Assembly (NCBI GenBank): GCA_037178855.1
Contig: JASJZC010000004.1
Location: forward strand, 4,774,001-4,838,000
Source: Oscheius sp. JU75
Taxonomy: Eukaryota; Nematoda; Chromadorea; Rhabditida; Rhabditidae
Length of the DNA: 64,000 bases
Reading direction: 5' to 3'
Part shown: positions 37,020 to 49,480 of the stretch, piece by piece
Position numbering within the stretch: position 1 is the first letter of the stretch
How the letters are laid out: the number at the start of each line of letters is the position of its first letter
Position numbers and translations under genes: made by a program
Notes under the pieces: generated by a model
What the model was told of the DNA's origin: nothing
The model's input: the letters and a program-made list of their open reading frames with translations, nothing else
Databases searched by the model: none

Positions 37020-37162
37020 TTTCCTTCATTGTAGCAATTGCAGATAAATATACTTGCAACATCGAATGAGAAGGCTTCTTTGAAGATACAAGCAACCCTT
37101 TATTTACAAAAGCTTCTTGTCTGTACCCAGCAGCTAATACATATTTGTAGGACCAGTTTTTT

Positions 37163-40100
37163 TCATAGATCATCAGTCGTCGACTGTCTCTTTAGCAGGC
37201 ACCAGGAACTTCTTTTCCGCGGAGCTAGGATTCCATTTTGAGAAGGAACTCATCAGAAACATACCGACAAGCATCTTGGCTTGATTCTTATGAGTGATCT
37301 GGATAATACAAGGTGGTTGCATCCAGGGCTCTCCGTCGATTTGCATCGGGAACGACTTGTGAGTCCTGAAACGAACTTTTCTTTAGAAAACTCGTAAGAA
37401 TACTGTATGACAACAGTGGAACACTGTGAGAGACGACGAGCTCCTCTGACTCCGGCCTTGATCTGTCCCATTTGCATTGCGGACTCGAGACCGACCAGCT
37501 CGATCAGTCCGTCTCCAATGTCCTGTACTCTGTTGTAGAGCTGTTCAGAACTGGATCCCATATGGGGGAAAAGGTTCGGAATGCGACCCTGAAAAGACGG
37601 TACGGGTGAGTCACAGCGGAAAAAAACCTACTCTTCGACTCCGTCCCCAGAGGTTGCTCCCTCCGTAGATTGAGTGGATGTTCAGTAGGGCTATGCCTTC
37701 CAGACTCGCGTCTTGTCCTAGATCTATCGACTCTCCGTCACACTGAACTGATTGTTTTAGTATCAGAAACTCTTACCAGAATGTCAATCTGTTCGTGCAG
37801 GTTCTTACAGGAACTGCTCAGTGTCTCTGACGTTCCCAGCTCGAAGTACCACAACTTGTTCCGCATCCGGCTGTTGAACTTTTCGGGAAACTTTTCTCGC
37901 ATCACGTGAAAGCGGTGGGCTATGGAGGCGTCCTGGAACTTAAAGTTTCCCAACAAAAAAGAAAGAGTTGCTGACTCTCTCAGTAGCCAGAATCCAAACA
38001 AAGCTTCCAGTGTCTCTGGGTCTGAACCAGTGTGGAGCTGTCCCTTTGTCGCATTTCCATCCATTCGGTCCAGATTTTCAGATAACTAGTGTTTTTGAAA
38101 CAAGTTTGTAGAAACTACTAGACAATTAAGTTTCCAGAACTTCGTTTGAAGTCGCTTCAAAACACTAATTGCTGTCGCTGGCTCCTGTCCTGTCTGGCTC
38201 TCCTACCATGGCTGACGTCAGTTCCATCCCTTCTGCTTCGTCTACCATGACTGCTGTCGGAGCCCTGATTCCTACCGATTCTTCTACGATGCCGTCGGAG
38301 GAATTCCCACTGGCGACTCGACCGTGACCGCTGTCGGTGCTGCCCCGTGTTCTACTATGACAGCTGTCGGAGGAGTGACGCTCGGAAGAGGACAATCGAC
38401 CATGATGCAGTCGGAGCCATTCCCGCTGGATCATTCTACTATGACCGCCGTCGGAGAACCTCCTACTGGATCCTTGACCATGACTACTGATGGTGGAGCT
38501 CCTCTGGCCACCGCATCATTGACGATGACTGCTTTTCGGAGGAACCCTAGCGCCTTCGGAGGAACCCAAGCCACTCCTGGACCTGGAATTGCTGGCGGAA
38601 TCCTCCGCCAGTATGTTTATCTGGGAACTGGAACTGTAGCTGGCAGCGGTGGGGGAGCCCAGTCCGCCTACTACCGAAGAAGATTGGTAGTCTAAAAAAG
38701 ATGTGTCAAAAGTCTCTTGTTCTTTCTCTCTTTTCGCTTGACTGTCTCCTCGGTTCCATCTCCTCTATCTTCTTGGTCTTGTGGAAGCAGCAGGCATCTC
38801 ACTTTCACTCTTTTCTTGTTCTGACTCTTTCAGAACCTTCTAGACTCTCGCCTTCCCTTCTCGACTCTCGTTTTTCTTCTTGGTTCCCTTGACTCTTGTC
38901 TCTTCCCCATCATTCCGGATCTTGTCTCTACTCGACCTTCTTTTCGATCCTGACTGCTTCACCCTCGACTACTTTCTTATTATGTCTCTTCCAAACCCTC
39001 CAAACCATCTCCCTCTTCAGGAATCTGCTTCCTTCTTGGAACCTTCTACTTGATACTCTGTTTCTGTGCCTGTTTGAAGGGAATACAGTTTCCAAAACAA
39101 AAGAACGACGTAATTAAAAACACTAAATTAACTTTTGGACCGCTTTGCTGAACAGCTACCCCAAAGCAAAGTGGAAAGACTCACAACTCCGATGCTGAAG
39201 TAGTTGTTGATGATGGTATACGGAGGCGGATCGCCCTTTTCGCTCTTCTTCTTCCCCTGTTCCGTCGGCTCAATAACGATCTGCCAGCGGTCCATCTCCA
39301 GCTACAAAACATTCAGTATTTCTCTGCTGTAAACCTACCAAAGTCGCTTTTTCAATCTGCTGAAGAATACGGTGCAGACTCTCGTTCTCGTAGCCACCTC
39401 CCCAGCGAAGACAGCGAGCCAGATCGTTCCCTGTACCTAGAGGGAGAACAGCGACTGGGGGTCGTCCGTGGGGGAATGTCATCTTGTCTGAGAAAATATT
39501 TCTGTCTGGAGTGGTCAATGACGTTTACCCATAGCTTCGAGGACCCAACCAATGGTTCCATCCCCTCCACAGACCAGAATGTTACAGTTGGGAATGACCG
39601 AGAAGAGTTCCAGTCTGAAAGTTTTGACTATTGTCATGTTTGGGGTCATTTTGAAACTCTAGGGGAGAAAAAAACGACAAAGTAAGTTTCAAGGGCAGAG
39701 CGCTTCATCAGTACAATCTAGACCTTTGATGCGGCGCCTAACGCTTCAGAAGTGGATGCTCCTGCATGAGAGTCTAGCGAGCCAAATGTGTACCATGACT
39801 CACCCAGGTTCTGGCCCAACTTTACTGAGATCGTAAACCTGTCTTGGATTCAGAAGATGAGCAAACTTTTGCAGGATTCGAATCCCCTGTTTCCCGCCAC
39901 TCTTCGGGTTGACCAAGACGAGGAGAGGTCGTACGTTCTGGCCGGGAGAAGTGGCCTGAAAGGAATTCTAGAAAAGATACGGATACTCGAACCTGAAGGA
40001 GATTATTTCCCTGGGGGTGAAGTCCTTTGACCGAAGACGTCTTCCTCTCCAGAAAGGCGGGAAATATGTGTGTTGGAGGAAGCATATGGATAGCCAGAAT

Positions 40101-41926
40101 ACCCATGTCACAGTCTTGAGGAAGAGAGGACATGCACCGGTGATGGACCTGGTTGCTGAATTCGAACAGAAAAGTGACGTAGTTACTTACGTAGTTATGA
40201 CACCAGCGACAGCGTTTCCCCTGGAAAGCCCCGACAGTTCCTCGGCACTTGACACATTTGGCGGTAGTATTGGCATCTTGCCAGTGATGGTAGAGGCGAT
40301 CACCGCCGCCGACAGCTCGGACCGAGAAGGTCTTGATGCAGTTGCATGCGGCTGTTCGGACGCACCTCTCGTGGACGGTGTACTTGCATACTGAAAGAAA
40401 TGTTCACTCTTTGATGCTCAAGGAAGGAAATAGTCATAATTCTAGGTATCATGCTCGCTCGAACGGGTATGAAAAGGAACAGAAACTTACATGAACAGCT
40501 TAGACCCTGTTTTCCACCCCAGCCGACTAGAAGACTGCAGCAAGCATTACAGTATGTAGGCTTGCTGAAATGTCTCAGTCTCCAGACGTGGGTGCCGTCC
40601 TCTTTCATCTCGGAAAACTGAAATGGTTCTGGTCAAGCTTGTACGGTAAGCCTACAGTATCCAGTCCCAGAAGAACAAGAAGAGGAATGTTCGTGATGCC
40701 ACCTCTTCGCCACTCGTCCAAGGAGACGATCCCGTCATTGTCATAGTCAATGTCGGTCATCATTTGGCGGAGAATCTGAAATTTTGTTGTATATAATAGG
40801 GAGCTTATTGAAAGCCTTAGTATGTCAAACAAATAAAAAATAGGTTTCATATCAGGATCCGAGCCCATAATCTCAAGAAACTTGCCCTGCGCTATTTGAT
40901 GCAGGTCGGAAATCTTTGAAAGTGACACACCGTTTTGGGACTAATAACCGCTGCCTAATCACGTTGCTATCTTCGTTCACTGCAAAAGACTACACGGCAG
41001 TCTCACCTGTTCAAGTTCCGTTGTGTCCCACTGCTTGTACCTGGCCACCGTCATCATCTGATCGATGATGCCGTCAATCTCACTCTTGTCCAAAAAACCA
41101 TTGTTATCCGAGTCGTAGACATGAAAGACGACTTCTAGTTTGTTCTCCGGAGTGTCTGCTTCGAGCAGAGACAGAGTACAGATGAGGGGCTTCAAGGGGA
41201 TTCTCGGCTCCTGCTGTTGATTCGACCTCCCACTGTCTATCACTCCTACACTCTTGGATATATAAACTTCTTGCGAGAAAACCCACCATCTTCGGGGATT
41301 CTGCTGAGCTCAGAGCCTCCGCTTCCAGCAGCCAATTTCTCAAAGCGTTCAGCCAAAGAATGAATGTTTCCATTCAGTCGGGTTCGGACACTACTGATGG
41401 CTTCCTCGAAGAGACTTGTTCGTCTTTCTGAAGTAGTTGTTATGTATGCACTATTGAGAAATATGGCCCAGTTCGAAAACACCGACTAATCCTAACTTCC
41501 AGAGGTACGAAGCCAAACAAAGTTTGAACCCGGATCTTGTGGCAGCCTTTGCCAGTGTCCTGTTCATGTCTTCTAGTCATTCACCTTTGAGTGGCGGCTT
41601 TGAAAACGACAGAAAGAGCTGATCGATGATTTCCTGGGGAAGGTCAGCCCCGAAATACTCCTGCAGAAATACCTTGAGTCCTTCGAAGCTGATGATCTGA
41701 TTTCCCTGAATTCTAGTTAATAGTCTAGAAAACGTTTTTCAAACCTCCACGTCTTCTTTGGTGTACGAGAAGAACTTGCCGTCTTCGCGGAATTCATGTA
41801 GCATGTCCCGTAACTTTCTGTTTGAATCTAGAACTCTTTTCTGAAAATAGATAGAGTAGAGGACTTACAGGAAGAGTACTCGCTGAGACGGTTGAACTGT
41901 TCGGGAGAAAGAAGAGAGAAGCTCAT
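37163..41926 (-). CDS. Diacylglycerol kinase, type I (EF-hand) class
   Basis: Starts [18 protein letters not shown], the N-terminal recoverin-homology region of alpha/beta/gamma DGKs. Two EF hands follow ([27 protein letters not shown]), then C1 domains ([30 protein letters not shown] and CVKCRGTVG). The catalytic domain has [28 protein letters not shown] and [19 protein letters not shown], and the accessory domain has [25 protein letters not shown] and [13 protein letters not shown]. It phosphorylates diacylglycerol to phosphatidate at membranes under Ca2+ control. The intron 37933-39184 between NNYFSIGV and DASIAHRFH is unusually long and holds repeat-derived sequence. The C-terminus is best read through a short last intron to TGA at 37163-37165. 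Confidence 0.93.
37927..38180. repeat. DGK intron segment duplicated inverted at 52 kb
   Basis: From the first bases of the DGK exon through the 3' part of the intron, this sequence recurs at about 52524-52268 in reverse orientation with few differences. It includes an 89-bp hairpin-rich element (38082-38170; ends AACTAGTGTTTTTGAAAC and AATTAGTGTTTTGAAGC when read inward), likely a MITE. Confidence 0.85.
38200..38697 (+). pseudogene. Relic of a TMTAVG tandem-repeat protein gene in a DGK intron
   Basis: The plus strand repeats a unit of roughly 45 nt encoding S-T-M-T-A-V-G-x ([58 protein letters not shown]). A frameshift at about 38288 (4 nt missing from one ATGACCGCCGTCGG-type unit) and an ATGATGCAGTCGG unit break the array. 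After it the frame continues to [19 protein letters not shown] and stops at about 38695. The last part, plus downstream sequence, recurs inverted near 52078-51962. I do not recognise the family. Position in an intron and frame damage suggest a transposed pseudogene. Confidence 0.5.
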
Positions 41927-43344
41927 TCTGGAAAGAGGGGGCAATCAGAAGAATCTCTGTGTGTGTTAATTAGCGAGCCGAAGGGGAAAGAGGGGCGGAA
42001 ATCACAGGTGCCTCCCGGAGCTCCTCCTCCCGCTCTCTCTATCAATACAGATTAGAGAGAGCCGGCCATGGGAAACTTTTTCGAATAAGGGAATGAAAGG
42101 AGGAGACAAGTCTCATTAGCAGGTTATAAGCGCCTGCCAAAGAGACTTTTCTCAATCAGCATCGCAAATGACGCGTGTTGCACGCGATGAAGAAGAGAGT
42201 CTGTGTGTGAGCTCCGTCATCCGTTGCCAAGTGCCTAATCCTCTCCCTCTTCGTCTCAGAAGATACATAATATGTGAAGTTCAGGTAGTAGATAGAGATC
42301 TGTCTTGAGAATTTTTAGAGACGTGGGGGATTCTGTCTCGGTCCGAGATTTCCTAATCCGTTGGGAGACGATCAGTGGAAGAGAAAAAACTGTGCTATTA
42401 CTACTGACATTGTGCTCAAAAAAAAACTATTTTTCCAGATCCAAAATATTTTTCAACAAAACATCGAATGGATTCTTAAGTGGTGTTCTGCCAACGCAAC
42501 AAAAGGTTTTTCAGTCTTTACCGACCGTCTACGATAGCTTCGCCAGTACATCAGAAATGCTGAAAGTAGTCTTGCCATCACTTGGCAGTCACTACTTTGA
42601 CAATAACCCTTCACTTAGGCTTCGTGGTCCCAGGCAATCAAATTGACAAACAAGCAAACAGAGTAAAGCACAGATACCATAAAACTTTATTAGTTGTTAT
42701 ACCAATTTTGCAAAGCAGGGTGATGCTGGAAAACTTAAAAGCTGCACAGTCCTGCAGTACAGTGTTATCGTAGATACTGGTGCATTGGGTGTGTTCACAG
42801 CTAGCAAGACAGAAACAGAGATGACGGAGATACAGGTTTATTGTCAGACAGATCTGAGAGCTGTGGATCCGATTGAGGGATCGGAGACCGAAGAGAACTA
42901 CTTGGTCACTGAGCACGTCCACAGAATACGTCTCTCGCACTGTCGTCGCCTTATCCTGACAATCTGAGGTACAAATATCGTATTCCCAACACAACGTATC
43001 TCTCTTCTGTGTCACCTCTTTGACGGTCCGAGCCAGGAACACTGATCTAGGACATATAGACCGCTCTGACCCTTTATCACCATCCACGTACGCAGGGGTA
43101 CGCAAAGCCATTGATTCATTCGGACATTCCATCTTTTCTCACCAAACGCGCTTTAATTTCTCTTTATATATTTCTGCAAATATTTCTTTTATATCCAATA
43201 CGTCAAATACTAATATCCGCGTACGCAAGGGTTGAAACTGTAATTTGTTTGTTTACTCTTTCTTTTGAATCGACTCTCTTCGTCTCACAAAACATATAAC
43301 TTAGACAACAGTTCAGATTCTTCAAGAGTTAGGAGTTTTAAAAA
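41927..43344. other. Divergent intergenic region between DGK and the SET gene
   Basis: No supported gene. A minus-strand frame of 164 codons (43132-42638) contains a Cys-rich stretch (SQICLTINLYLRHLCFC) but lacks a signal peptide, splice context or family motif. I treat it as unproven. The stretch should hold the promoters of both flanking genes. Confidence 0.45.
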
Positions 43345-46300
43345 ATGTACCGTCGTAATGCCGAAGAATGTCGTGCCGGCCCCAGCCATCAGGAAGACCC
43401 CATCGTCATTGTTGACTCCGACTGGTAGGCGTTAGTTATTGTTAGTCATATTTCTCTTTACTAACGCTCACATTTCCGTTTCTGTTCCTTTCCAAAACAT
43501 AGTTCTCCACCAAACTGACGTGACTGTCTGATCTCTTGAAAAGAGGCATTAGTTTCTGTTGTAAAATTCTGAAATCAAACTGACATGGAATTAATGATAA
43601 ATGACGAGATTGGCAAAAATCGGTGAAGGGGACATGGCACAGTCTGTTCAGAAAAAAGAGCGCCTTGAGAGTTTGGCTGCGCACCAACCTTATACATTCA
43701 AATTTTTCATACTCATTGTCAGCCAAGAAAGGGCGTATAGGACAGTTCAAATTATGCTCTTTTTTAACAGACTATACTAGGTATACAAATCATATGATTG
43801 CCGATTCCCAGAAGTGAGTAACCGACAGTAGGCCACATATTGGAAGTGACTGTGCGCGTGACAAGATCATATTCAGCTTGACATAGAAAGAGAAATCTGT
43901 CGATTGTCGGAAAGCAAAAAGAGTCAGTATTCAGAAATACAAAAGATTTCAGCGAGGAGACAAGCAACAACATCATCTTACTTTCTGAGCAGATTTTCGC
44001 CCAGGAGAGACCCAGCTTGACAAGACAGTTGGTCTCTTTCCTCTTTCTTTTCTTTCCCTCTAATTTACAGCACCCAATTCCCTGAAGTCATCACTCTCGA
44101 CTCAGACGGTGATGAGGTTTGTCCTATTACGGACCAACCTTCAACGTCTACTTCCTCTGCGCCAAGGAAAATCAGTTTGAAATGGACAATTCCGCGAGGT
44201 CGTCTTGGTGAACGAATGTCGAAGAGGCCCAAAGTGATCGCTTACAACGAGAAGAAAATACGCTACGAAGTGAGTTCCTAGTCAGGTAGAGGAATTAGTG
44301 CTTGCAGGCTTTTTGCGAATTCATCGAGAATAATAACAAATGCCCCAACGGCCGTCAAATGTATATCCACCCCATCATTCATGACGTCGAGTATGTGAAA
44401 AGGAGAATCTGTTCCGTGTTTTTCTCGGCGCTCGAGAAAAACAGTAAGTTGTCTGATTTTAAAGTATTGACAGTAATGTTCTGAGGGGGTGGAGTAACCG
44501 TGATTGCGGGGTTTGTCTATCCATACTACGATTGTTAATGGGCTAAGGGTATTTAGCTAGGCCCATTAAAACCAAGTTACGATTTCTGTTCTTGTCGAAA
44601 AGTTGCCATACTCTAACAAGAAATGCTACAGTCCTACTCTTACAATTACGTTCCTTTCACTGATGCACTCTTTAGGAAAGTCATTCAAAAGGGAGCTCGA
44701 CCTGAGCGCCTTCATCTTCAACCCGTCCTATTATCCCAGAGACACGATCCATGGATCCATTAAACGGCTTCGATTCACTCCGTAAGGTTAAAAAATACTT
44801 ACACTAAAGATCGTTTCCAGCGACATTCGCGCCGTGGAAGCAACGCTGCCCATTTTCTGTGACATGCCGATGACCAGCTCCGATGTCATCTTCACCAACG
44901 TGACCAGCTTTAATCACGAGAGCAGGAACTACATGTCCCCGGATCTAGTTGGAGCCAAGGAGGCGAAAAAGATCGTGGCAAATCATTAGAAAGCCTCGAA
45001 AAATTGAAATTCTTGCAGGCCTGCTGCTCTTGCACATACAAGTGTGAACTCCCCACCTGTGAATGCCTTCGGCTACAACACGCCATCTGTGGTTCGGAGA
45101 TCCAGAACAAAGTAGGTTGAAAACGTCTCGAGCCACTTTCATAAACTTTAAATGGTCCATTAAATCATGAAAGTTCAGTTACCCAAGTTTGAGATACTAC
45201 TTAGAAGACTAATTGTCAATTTTTCATAGTCTTTCGACACAACCTCCGTTCTTTTCTTTTTTTCTAATTTCTCCCCGAGGGGAGAGGGCCGGTCCCAGCT
45301 TTAGTGCAACGCCGGGTCGACCCGTGAGAAGGCGCTGGCAAGCCAGCGACCGACTCCGGTCTCAAAAATCGGTTAACCTTGTACGACGCAATAGCGACGT
45401 ATATCGAAGGTTAATTCGATAAGAACGATTACTACACTTTGATCTTAGCCATAAGGCCGAGAAGCGATAGAGCACAGTCGCTAATCGGGTCTATGTGTCA
45501 GGACGGGTACGGAGAGAGTACGGCGGAGACAAGAGCTAGCGGCGAGTAGATGGGGTTCCTCTATAGCACCCACCAAACTATACTACTCAATCTCCTGAGA
45601 CAGAAAGAACTTATAGTTAGCCCATTCTGGGGACGATAGAACCATTTGAAGGGGCTGAGTATAAATGTATCTAGACAAGAGAATAAAAAAAAGCTAGCTG
45701 GAAGGATTGAAATTAAGAAATTCATGCAGTACATGAGAGACAGCAAAGATCTTTGGAAGTTTACCCTATCGCGCAACTTACTGCAAACTGTCAAGATTTC
45801 AGAAAATATTTCAAGAGTAGAAATAGAAAACTGTTATAGTAAGGTTCGCTAAGAAATGCTTCCCTTAAGCAGAAGATGATTCGAACAGCGGCGCGCTTAA
45901 ACAAACAAGAAACTACAGTATGTAACTCGCATTCTAGGGCTATGGCATCATAGAGGATCATCACGACTTCGTCGAATTTTCCTCATCTGAACCATCACGA
46001 AAGCAGATGGACAACTACAGCACCGTCCTGATCACATGTGGCGACCTCTGTGCTTGCTCAAGGATCGAGCCCTGTGACAACCACATCTCTAAGCTCAATC
46101 GGGGACACAGGTTTGTTTTCTCACATTATCGAATAAAAGCAGAATCTTGTAGGTTCGAATATTTCCGGACCGACAAGAAGAAGGGCTTTGGGCTACGCAC
46201 ACTTAATCCTATCCAAATGGGTAGGTGACTAACTATTCGGTCATTGACTTTGTTTCTAGACCAGGTGGTGGTCGAGTTCGTCGGCTGTGTGAAGCCGGTC

Positions 46301-48282
46301 GGGAGTATTAAGACGCAGAGCTCTCTCGACTACTCTTTTGAGCAGTCATCTGATGATCTGGTCTACCTGCTCGATCTCATTCAGAAGAACACAAAGGTCT
46401 ACAGCGATGTAAGTCGAGCATTGTCTTATTGCACATCTTTCATTGCTCCCACTTTATGTTGATTTTGGCAGTCCGTTTATGTCACCATATTAATGAGGAC
46501 GAAACTTTGGACTCGGAACCTACCTTGACATTAAACCACTTGACCACTGACAGGACAAGTTGAAAAAGAGAGATGAATGAGAATGTGACAGGTAAGCATG
46601 GACAGGAAACGAGATAGTCTAGTGAGCTGAAACAGCTCGAATGAAACCAGTAAGCATGGATAGTTTAACAGAGTAACGGGAGACAAAGCAAGTAGAGACT
46701 TGATGCGCTTCAGTAGCCAAGCGTAGTTTTTTCAGGAGGACTTCGGCATGGTGTCGAAGACGGAGAACGGTAGCGGGAAGGGTCTCTCCTTCGAGACCTA
46801 CATCGACCCCTACTGCCTGGGCAGCGAGGCTCGTCAAGCCTCTCATTCCTGCACTCCTAACTGTGGCCTGCTCAGGTAACAGTCAGCTCTTCAAAGCACA
46901 ATCTATCTTACAGGGTAATCTCCAACTATCTCCATCCATACTATCATCGCCTCTTCTACAAGGCCATGGTACCCATCCCAGCTGGTACCGAGGTATAATA
47001 GTCATACTGTCTTATAAGATGTGAATTTAGATCGCCATCAGCTACGGCCCCGCTTATATGAAGCGATCCGGATTCGCCTGCAAATGTGGGACTATTCTGT
47101 GCAAGAATGCTCCAAGGAGCACGAAGCAACTTTGGGCTTCCTTGACTTTTGACCAAGTAAATTACTCTTTTTTAATGATTCTGAGTCTTTTCAGAAAGTC
47201 GAAGCCTTGACGAACATGGTTCAGAACTGGCAAGAGATTATCGTGGCCGACCACGATTCGTACTTCGGCTTCGTAAAAGGTCAGTCGGAGGCTCTTACTG
47301 GACAGGTTATTTACTCGGAAATGGGATTCAATTAGGAGGACATGCAACTAGAGGGAGTAAGCGGATAAGGGTTAGGGACAGAGAGACGGGGAGGGCACTG
47401 TCACCCGACAATGAACAGTCCTTCTCTCCTGGTTCATACCATGTCGTCTCTCACAGAGTCATTATGCCAAACTATTCTTGTCAGATTCTCAAGTCTGTCC
47501 GTCTCATTCCATCAGACGAATACTGTATAGCATCCAGCATTTCCCTAGGAATCCCCGTGTCTCCGGCTCACACAGAAAGACACTGGATCAATCCAACGTA
47601 TTCTTCGTTTTTCTTACGGACCTTACACTCTGCTAACCTGAACTCTGAATCCCACGACTCTTAAAATATAGTGTTTCCAGCTGAACCGGAAGATACAGCG
47701 TTGCCGTGCCATGTCATGCTGGAATGTGAGGAGCTGAAGACGAGAAACGAGATGATTCTTGGTGAGGCGGTATCAGTATAACCACCATGAAAATCCAGAC
47801 CCGGGGAAGCTGGAAGCAATGAAGCCCCTATCCGACCATGAATCTGATCTCGCCGTGAAGGCGAGCTACATGAACAGGAATATAGAGGATATTCAGTGTC
47901 TGGAAGTAGGTTCCAGCCTGATATCAAAACGGAAACTGTTCAGAGCGAGTTGGCCGCTGCAGCAGCCCGATATCTCAAGGCTAGAAAGCTTCTGGAATCT
48001 CCGGATCTGCTCTCGAGAAGAGCAAGCGAGGGGTGTATCGAAATCTTGGACGTAGTCCCGGCTCCAACCCCACCCAGACGAAGAGGTCGACCTTCGAAGC
48101 GAAAGTTTCCGTCCCTTGGACCTTCCCTTGACGACAGTCTTTCCACCTCAACAACGAAGTCGTCGAGGTCATCCACTGAATCCGATCCTCCTGACGATCC
48201 GTGCACTCCGACGACAACCAAATGTTTAGAAACGTATTTTCAAGGGAGAGTTACTTTGAATAGTAGGAAAATTTGCGAGTAG
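43345..48282 (+). CDS. SUV39-like SET-domain histone methyltransferase with AT-hook
   Basis: Exons include 43345-43424, 44071-44269, 44308-44443, 44676-44781, 44821 to about 44971, about 45018-45109, about 45938 onward, and a last exon ending at TAG 48280-48282. Pre-SET cysteines lie in ACCSCTYKCELPTCEC and CGDLCACSRIEPCDN. The SET domain has FRTDKKKGFGLRTL, VVVEFVGCV, ASHSCTPNC (usual NHSCxPN) and EIAISYG. Post-SET Cys follow in CKCGTILC. The C-terminal exon carries an AT-hook (RRRGRPSKRK) and a Ser/Thr-rich end. Likely nuclear, methylating histone H3 lysine 9 or a related site. The first Asn of NHSC is replaced by Ser. One intron (about 45110-45937) holds a U2 snRNA and an SL1-like sequence. 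Confidence 0.86.
45172..45193 (+). other. SL1-like spliced-leader sequence
   Basis: The last 15 bases are TTACCCAAGTTTGAG, identical to the 3' part of the nematode SL1 leader. The preceding 7 bases (AGTTCAG) differ from SL1 by three transitions, so 19 of 22 match. It is followed by ATAC rather than the GT donor of an SL RNA gene. It may be a decayed SL RNA gene, a variant, or an SL left by retroposition of a trans-spliced mRNA. Confidence 0.6.
45286..45468 (-). ncRNA. U2: U2 spliceosomal snRNA
   Basis: Read on the minus strand it starts ATCGCTTCTCGGCCTTATGG, continues CTAAGATCAAAGTGTAGTA (the branch-site pairing region) and TTCTTATCGAATTAACC, then stem II (AACCTT...AAGGTT) and an Sm-like site (CGATTTTTGAG). 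The 3' stem-loops close (CGCTGGC...CCAGCG; GGTCGACCC) and it ends near GGGACCGGCCC. Length of about 183 nt fits U2. It is a core component of the spliceosome. It lies antisense in an intron of the SET gene and converges on the SL1-like sequence. Confidence 0.92.
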
Positions 48283-48879
48283 TCAATCTGTTTTAGTGTT
48301 AGTATTTGCATAGTAATTGTACGGGACTTATACTGACCAGTGCTTTACTGTCTTTCCAATGCTTTATTGTGTCATTCGTCGAATTTTCAGGTACGAGTAA
48401 ACACTTTTTTTTGTTTGCTTTGAAAAACGAGTGATTCTGCTGGATGCAACTTGGCTCAGATTGTAGCGAGATCTAGTGACTCACGTGCTGGCCTGTATAT
48501 AGAGATTGTTCAGCGCAACCAGCTGTTATATTGTCTCGTCTCAGTCTGCTGCCGATCTTAGCTATTGTTAGAGGTGGAGTTGGGTTGATTTCGTAGTCGA
48601 TAGGTGCAGGCATAAACGACAAAACTATAGTCAAGGCCCTCACTTCGCAGGGCTATAGATAAAAACAAACAAGAGATGCGGTCGTAAGCTGTTATTAAGG
48701 CTTCAACTTAGCAAAATAAAGAAAGACGCGGAGGTGGTTGTAGACAATTGCAGTTACAGGGGATATGTACAATGTATAACAGCAACATCTTGGAGGTGCC
48801 TGAAAAACGGCATTCTAACGGAGTTGAAAAGAACTTACTTTTCATGCATGGGACAGGATTGCAGTAGTTTTGTGCAGTT
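48283..48879. other. Convergent 3' intergenic region
   Basis: Lies between the ends of the SET gene (+) and the homeodomain-like gene (-). It holds only UTR-like AT-rich sequence; no gene supported. Confidence 0.5.
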
Positions 48880-49480
48880 CTAGTGCGCAGCACACTTGTT
48901 CTCTTCTATGGCAGTGATTATGTTGTCGCAATATTTGGTGAAGCATTCTACGACACGACGTTTGTTCAGCTTCAGGGCAATCGATACATAATCAATTAGC
49001 GGCGAGTCGGGAGAGGTAACCGAGAACTCGATCAGCATCTTCTAAAAGACTAATTATTAGTGAACAAGAGGTAGTTATCGAACAAAAAAAAACGCAAAAG
49101 TCATACCTGAGCCTTTTTATCGAGATAATTACGACGATTGCGGAATTTGCGCAAGACATCCTTCTCGGGGAGATGGAAGGCCCGGGCCAAAGTCACCTTA
49201 TCCTTGCTGCTCAGGTTTCCGTCAAGAGAATCGTTAAAAGCGCACTGAAAACACGTGTTTACAGAAGAACCAAACATCTTACTCGAATCGACTCCTTGAG
49301 GACGCTGAAACCGCATTTTTCGGTCTCTTGGAACGGTTCCGGCTGTTTGATTCGCGCAATTGGATATTGGTCGGATTTCTTAAAGAGCGGTGTGTAAGAC
49401 TTGACCTCGGCTTCGAAATCTTTGAAGGCTAGTAGATCGCTCACACGCTTGACTGGTTTCTGAATCTCGCTGTCGTTTGG
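48880..49480 (-). CDS. Atypical double homeodomain-like protein (5' end not found)
   Basis: Three exons are visible: 49480 to about 49280, about 49246-49109, and about 49043-48880 (stop TAG at 48882-48880). The second contains LARAFHLPEKDVLRKFRNRR. This aligns with a homeodomain recognition helix: Phe49, Asn51 and Arg53 are kept but Trp48 is Lys. The third exon has a similar helix (IALKLNKRRVVECFTKYCDN) without Asn51. Two degenerate homeodomains in one small protein recall the nematode HOCHOB-type group; this is inference. The first visible exon begins after TTTTTCAACAG without an ATG, so an upstream exon or a different start is missing. Confidence 0.55.

Noticed and set aside
42278-42305. 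let-7-like string (CAGGTAGTAGATAGAG)
   Set aside because: The seed base differs from let-7 and no complementary arm is present within hairpin distance.
42638-43132. 164-codon Cys-rich open frame on the minus strand as a gene
   Set aside because: It has no signal peptide, splice signals, family motif or flanking exons; length alone in an open region is weak evidence.
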